This document shows positions 45,850-48,969 of a DNA stretch of 48,969 nucleotides, one piece after another (positions within the stretch are counted from its first letter, which is position 1; the number at the start of each line of letters is the position of its first letter). The position numbers were made by a program, and so were the translations under genes. Origin of the DNA: Tenacibaculum agarivorans (lineage in GTDB: Bacteria > Bacteroidota > Bacteroidia > Flavobacteriales > Flavobacteriaceae); contig NZ_MSMP01000036.1 of the NCBI RefSeq assembly GCF_001936575.1, positions 1 to 48,969 of the forward strand, read 5' to 3'. The notes beneath the pieces are model-generated. The model saw only the letters and a program-made list of their open reading frames with translations, did no database searches and was not told where the DNA came from.

Positions 45850-46872
45850 ATGAAGAAAATTTTAATTACAGGAGGATTAGGTTTTATTGGTTCACATACA
45901 GTAGTTGAGCTCCAAAATGCAGGATTTGATGTTGTAATTATAGATGATTTATCGAATTCAAGTGTAGAGGTGCTAGATAATATAGGTAAGATCACAGGCG
46001 AAAAACCAGAATACTATCAAATAGATCTACGAATTAAAGAAGAAGTAAAAGACTTTTTTAATAAAGTAAACGTTGATGGAATCATTCATTTTGCTGCGTT
46101 TAAAGCTGTTGGGGAAAGTGTACAAAAACCTTTAGAGTATTATGAAAATAATATTGGAGCTTTGGTATACATTCTTCAGGAAATGAGAGATCGAAATATA
46201 GATCATTTTATTTTTAGTTCCTCTTGTACAGTGTATGGTCAAGCAGATGAATTGCCTATTACAGAAAAAGCACCTATTAAACCTGCAGAATCTCCGTATG
46301 GAAACACCAAACAGATAGGCGAGGAAATTATAAGAGATACTTGTAAAGCAAATGACTTAAATGCAATAGCTTTACGCTATTTTAATCCTATTGGAGCTCA
46401 TGGTAGTTTAGAAATAGGAGAATTGCCCTTAGGGGTACCTCTAAATTTAGTTCCTTATATTACAGAAACAGCTGTAGGAATTAGAAAAGAACTTATGGTA
46501 TTTGGAGATGATTATGATACACCTGATGGAACTCCAATTAGAGACTATGTCCATGTTGTTGATTTAGCTAAAGCACATGTAGCTGCGTTGAAGAGGTTAA
46601 TTCATAAAGAGAACAAACAAAACTTTGAATATTTTAATATAGGTACAGGTAAGGGAAACTCTGTAATAGAAATTATAAAAGCCTTTGAAAAAACGAATAA
46701 TCTAAAGCTAAATTATAGAGTTGCTGATAGGAGAGAAGGTGATGTAACAGCCGCCTATGCAGATACCACTTTCGCAAATAAGGAGTTAAAGTGGAATACA
46801 GAAAAAAGCTTAGAAGAAGCATTGAAATCTGCGTATGAGTGGCAGAAAAAACAGACAATAAATGTAGAATAG
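45850..46872 (+). CDS. galE: UDP-glucose 4-epimerase
   Basis: The 340-residue protein is a short-chain dehydrogenase fold with NAD-binding GGLGFIGSHT, catalytic SSSCTVYG, the YGNTK catalytic Tyr/Lys, RYFNPIGAH and a C-terminal ADRREGD motif. It closes the Leloir pathway by turning UDP-galactose into UDP-glucose. It lies 6 bases after the GH-A glycosidase gene and is the last gene of the plus-strand arm, followed by a strong terminator. galK, galT and galM are in the oppositely directed operon about 12 kb away. Confidence 0.95.
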   Translation: MKKILITGGLGFIGSHTVVELQNAGFDVVIIDDLSNSSVEVLDNIGKITGEKPEYYQIDLRIKEEVKDFFNKVNVDGIIHFAAFKAVGESVQKPLEYYENNIGALVYILQEMRDRNIDHFIFSSSCTVYGQADELPITEKAPIKPAESPYGNTKQIGEEIIRDTCKANDLNAIALRYFNPIGAHGSLEIGELPLGVPLNLVPYITETAVGIRKELMVFGDDYDTPDGTPIRDYVHVVDLAKAHVAALKRLIHKENKQNFEYFNIGTGKGNSVIEIIKAFEKTNNLKLNYRVADRREGDVTAAYADTTFANKELKWNTEKSLEEALKSAYEWQKKQTINVE

Positions 46873-46927
46873 TATATTAACCCTTCTAGTAAGATTATCA
46901 TAAATCGTAACAGTATAATATATTAGA

Positions 46928-46955
46928 AAAGCTCTACTAGTAATAGTAGAGCTTT
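46928..46955 (+). terminator. Rho-independent terminator after galE
   Basis: A perfect 12-bp stem (AAAGCTCTACTA / TAGTAGAGCTTT) with a GTAA loop is followed by GTTGTTTTT. It marks the right end of the carrageenan locus. Confidence 0.88.
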
Positions 46956-47021
46956 GTTGTTTTTGAAAATTAAACTTTTTTCCATGAAAAAAATATAGTT
47001 TATTCAATCCTTAGGTTTTAG

Positions 47022-47029
47022 TATCTTCG
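47022..47029 (+). promoter_or_regulatory. Possible -7 element of the HTH regulator gene
   Basis: TATCTTCG differs by one base from TANNTTTG and lies 27 bases before the TTG start at 47057. Support is limited to this match. Confidence 0.35.
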
Positions 47030-47056
47030 TTTAGTTAATTAGAGTAAAACTTACCG

Positions 47057-48151
47057 TTGTTTCAAAAAGTAAAATCATATCATGATGCTATTATAAATAA
47101 AGGTTTAGAATATGTTTCTACAGAATTTGATAAACGTGCTTTACGGTTACTAAATTTAATTTGTTTATACGGTGCTATTATAATAGTTCCAGTGATTTTG
47201 GTAAACAAAATTATAGAGCAATATTATATACCCATTATAATTATATCAGTAGCCTTTATATTATTAATTTCTGTTATTTATCTAAATTCAAAAGGGAAAA
47301 GCCAGTTTGCTTGTTTACTCTTTTCCTTTAGTGTGAACACAATAGCTTATATAGCAGTATCTATAGAAAAAGAACAAATAGAAATGCCGTTTATAGCGCT
47401 TTCTATAGGTTTTTTTACTATTTTCCTAATCAAAAATAAATTTTGGCGAATTGTAAACTTCGGCTATTCTTTCATCACATTTGCTATTCTTTATTATATC
47501 CAGTTGACTCAAAAAGAGTTTGGCTTTGTAGGTTTTATTCTTACGTTGGTGGTATTACTCATTTTTGGTATCAGTCTCAGATTTGTCAATGTTATGCGAA
47601 ATAGGAATGAAGCAACTATTTTAAAACAAAATAGTATTTTAAAAAAGCAAACAGCGTTAATTAAGAAAAAATCCGAACAGTTACTAATGCTAGAAAAAGA
47701 AAAACACAAGCAAGAGTTATTATTAAAGCAAAAGGATATGGAAATGATTTTAGCTAACAATCAAGTCCAAACTCAACTAAACGAAAATATTATAACTAGG
47801 CTTAAACAAGCGCAGCAAAAAGGAAAAGATGAATTGAATAAGAATATAAATCAAGTGATTCTAGAATTGTATCAACAAAATGAAATCAATTCAAGAATGA
47901 AACTTATTGAGCAAAATATGGATTTGGTAAATACAGGTTTTCTCGATAACTTGGTTAAAGCACATCCTAGTATAACTAGGGTTGATAAAGAATTTTGTTC
48001 CTATATAAAAATAGGACTTTCCTCTAAAGAAATTGCTATTATCAGAAATACTACTGTCAATTCCGTAAATGTTACGAAAACCCGTCTTCGAAAAAAACTA
48101 AAGTTAGAAAACGGAGTTACTATTACTGAATATTTTAGAACTTTTAAGTGA
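47057..48151 (+). CDS. Polytopic membrane protein with C-terminal HTH
   Basis: The 364-residue protein has about six membrane segments in the first 180 residues (for example YGAIIIVPVILVNKI and VGFILTLVVLLIFGI), a long coiled coil (about 190-290) and a C-terminal LuxR/GerE-like HTH (HPSITRVDKEFCSYIKIGLS, then KEIAIIRNT and RLRKKL). It looks like a sensor-regulator in which the membrane part replaces the TPR domain seen at 2026. The start is TTG at 47057; no in-frame ATG is available before the first membrane helix. It lies just outside the terminated PUL, so a role in carrageenan control is uncertain. Confidence 0.75.
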   Translation: MFQKVKSYHDAIINKGLEYVSTEFDKRALRLLNLICLYGAIIIVPVILVNKIIEQYYIPIIIISVAFILLISVIYLNSKGKSQFACLLFSFSVNTIAYIAVSIEKEQIEMPFIALSIGFFTIFLIKNKFWRIVNFGYSFITFAILYYIQLTQKEFGFVGFILTLVVLLIFGISLRFVNVMRNRNEATILKQNSILKKQTALIKKKSEQLLMLEKEKHKQELLLKQKDMEMILANNQVQTQLNENIITRLKQAQQKGKDELNKNINQVILELYQQNEINSRMKLIEQNMDLVNTGFLDNLVKAHPSITRVDKEFCSYIKIGLSSKEIAIIRNTTVNSVNVTKTRLRKKLKLENGVTITEYFRTFK

Positions 48152-48464
48152 AAAATAGTTTAGTGTTTACTTATCATTCATAGTTTGCTGCTGTTTCTTA
48201 GGGATGCATTTGAACCCTTATGAATATTGAGTTTTAACAAGCTGTTAATACTTTGTCAACTCGTCTTTTTTTTTATTCTATTACAGGTTTGTAAATATTT
48301 GCAATAAGATTTTTTTAGCAAAAAAATTACTCAATCAACACTCTCTTAAATCCCCTTTTTTATTGCATCATAATTAGATTATGAATGCAACAATAATGAA
48401 AGTAATATAAAGTAGTAAAACAATGGAATTTGAATATGTCTTATTTGGTTTAAAAAGAAATTTA
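48152..48464. other. 313-bp intergenic region before the last gene
   Basis: This AT-rich leader region carries the imperfect inverted repeat at 48363-48390 and no clear promoter match. An ATG at 48423 is in frame with the next gene, but the signal peptide starts at 48465. Confidence 0.5.
48363..48390. repeat. Imperfect 12-bp inverted repeat
   Basis: TTGCATCATAAT and ATTATGAATGCAA pair over 12 bp with one bulged A around a TAG loop. There is no T-run after it on the plus strand. It may be an operator or leader hairpin for the surface protein gene at 48465. Confidence 0.4.
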
Positions 48465-48969
48465 ATGAGAAAATACTTATACATTTTGTTTCTTTTGGGA
48501 ATGTCATTCTATAGTGTAGCTCAAGAATGTGATGAAGATCCGGTAATAACACTACAACCTGTAGCTTCAGAAGTTGAAGCTAACGGAACAGTTTCATTTA
48601 CTATTGAAGCAGCTAATTACACAAATGTATTTTGGTTTAGAGTAACTGGACCAGGAACAGCAAGCTTAATTTCTAATAATGATGTATTTTCAGGAGCAAG
48701 AACAACTACATTAACATTACAAAATGTACCTCCAAGCTACAATGAGTCTATATTTTTTGCATCTGTAAAGGATGATTGTAGTGAGTCTACACAATCAGAT
48801 AAAGTTGCATTAACTGTTTTGGGATATACAAGTATTCCAGATCCAGCATTTGAAGCCATCTTAGAAGATCAGGGATATGATGATTTTTCTCAAGACGGAC
48901 AGATACCTACAGATAATATTAAAACAATTAAACACCTTGATTTAGATTATTCTGCTTACAAGATCAAGG
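48465..48969 (+). CDS. N-terminal part of a secreted surface protein, cut by the window edge
   Basis: The open frame runs off the right edge after 168 codons. It begins with a signal peptide (MRKYLYILFLLGMSFYSVAQ), which favours this ATG over the in-frame ATG at 48423. The visible part has a Cys-containing Ig-like beta domain (about 22-125) and then a segment beginning SIPDPAFEAILEDQGYDD, typical of the start of Bacteroidota leucine-rich-repeat surface proteins (NIKTIKHLDLDY). A T9SS domain is expected at the missing C-terminus. Function is unknown; like the protein at the left edge it is probably an adhesin-type surface protein. Confidence 0.75.
   Translation, partial: MRKYLYILFLLGMSFYSVAQECDEDPVITLQPVASEVEANGTVSFTIEAANYTNVFWFRVTGPGTASLISNNDVFSGARTTTLTLQNVPPSYNESIFFASVKDDCSESTQSDKVALTVLGYTSIPDPAFEAILEDQGYDDFSQDGQIPTDNIKTIKHLDLDYSAYKIK

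Noticed and set aside
1..48969. Search for mobile elements, tRNA, rRNA and att sites
   Set aside because: No transposase or integrase motif, tRNA cloverleaf or rRNA-like stretch was recognised, so transfer of the locus cannot be argued from such marks.

Overview
The window is AT-rich chromosomal DNA of a marine Bacteroidota, most likely a member of the Flavobacteriaceae. The evidence is a SusC/SusD pair, type IX secretion (T9SS) C-terminal domains, a gliding-motility-type C-terminal domain, TANNTTTG-like promoter elements, and a gene content matching the carrageenan regulon described in Zobellia. I see no tRNA, rRNA, transposase, integrase or CRISPR array. Species cannot be named from this sequence alone. 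|| Layout. 1-3924: the end of a repeat-rich surface adhesin and a TPR/HTH regulator. 4006-46872: a polysaccharide utilization locus (PUL) for carrageenan, in several transcription units. (a) Kappa-carrageenase-like GH16 (minus) and a membrane HTH regulator (minus). (b) A plus-strand arm: GH82 iota-carrageenase lipoprotein, two tandem paralogous beta-helix T9SS proteins of unknown family, then a 3,6-anhydro-D-galactonate cycloisomerase-like enolase and an aldehyde dehydrogenase (DauB/DauA-like). (c) A minus-strand arm: AraC regulator, SusC, SusD and an S1 sulfatase. (d) A minus-strand operon: second GH16 (furcellaranase/carrageenase-like), S1 sulfatase and a DUF4380-like mutarotase-fold protein. 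(e) An octaheme cytochrome c/TPR lipoprotein (plus). (f) A minus-strand operon dauC-dauD-galK-galT-lacI-galM. (g) A plus-strand arm: S1 sulfatase, GH127 (3,6-anhydrogalactosidase-like), FG-GAP/ASPIC protein, sugar MFS transporter, clan GH-A lipoprotein (GH167/GH42-like) and galE. 47057-48969: another membrane HTH regulator and the start of a second surface protein that runs off the window. || How it works together (inference from family knowledge). Secreted or surface GH16 and GH82 enzymes cut sulfated carrageenan. SusC/SusD import oligosaccharides. Three formylglycine-type S1 sulfatases remove ester sulfates. The clan GH-A enzyme and GH127 release D-galactose and 3,6-anhydro-D-galactose. The MFS protein moves sugars to the cytoplasm. 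Galactose enters the Leloir pathway (GalM, GalK, GalT, GalE). Anhydrogalactose goes through DauA-DauB-DauC-DauD to pyruvate and glyceraldehyde-3-phosphate. Nearly the whole route from polymer to central metabolism is therefore encoded here, with local AraC, LacI and membrane-anchored HTH regulators. || The least explained parts are the two beta-helix proteins, the FG-GAP protein, the DUF4380-like protein and the octaheme cytochrome. These are the best places to look for undescribed functions.
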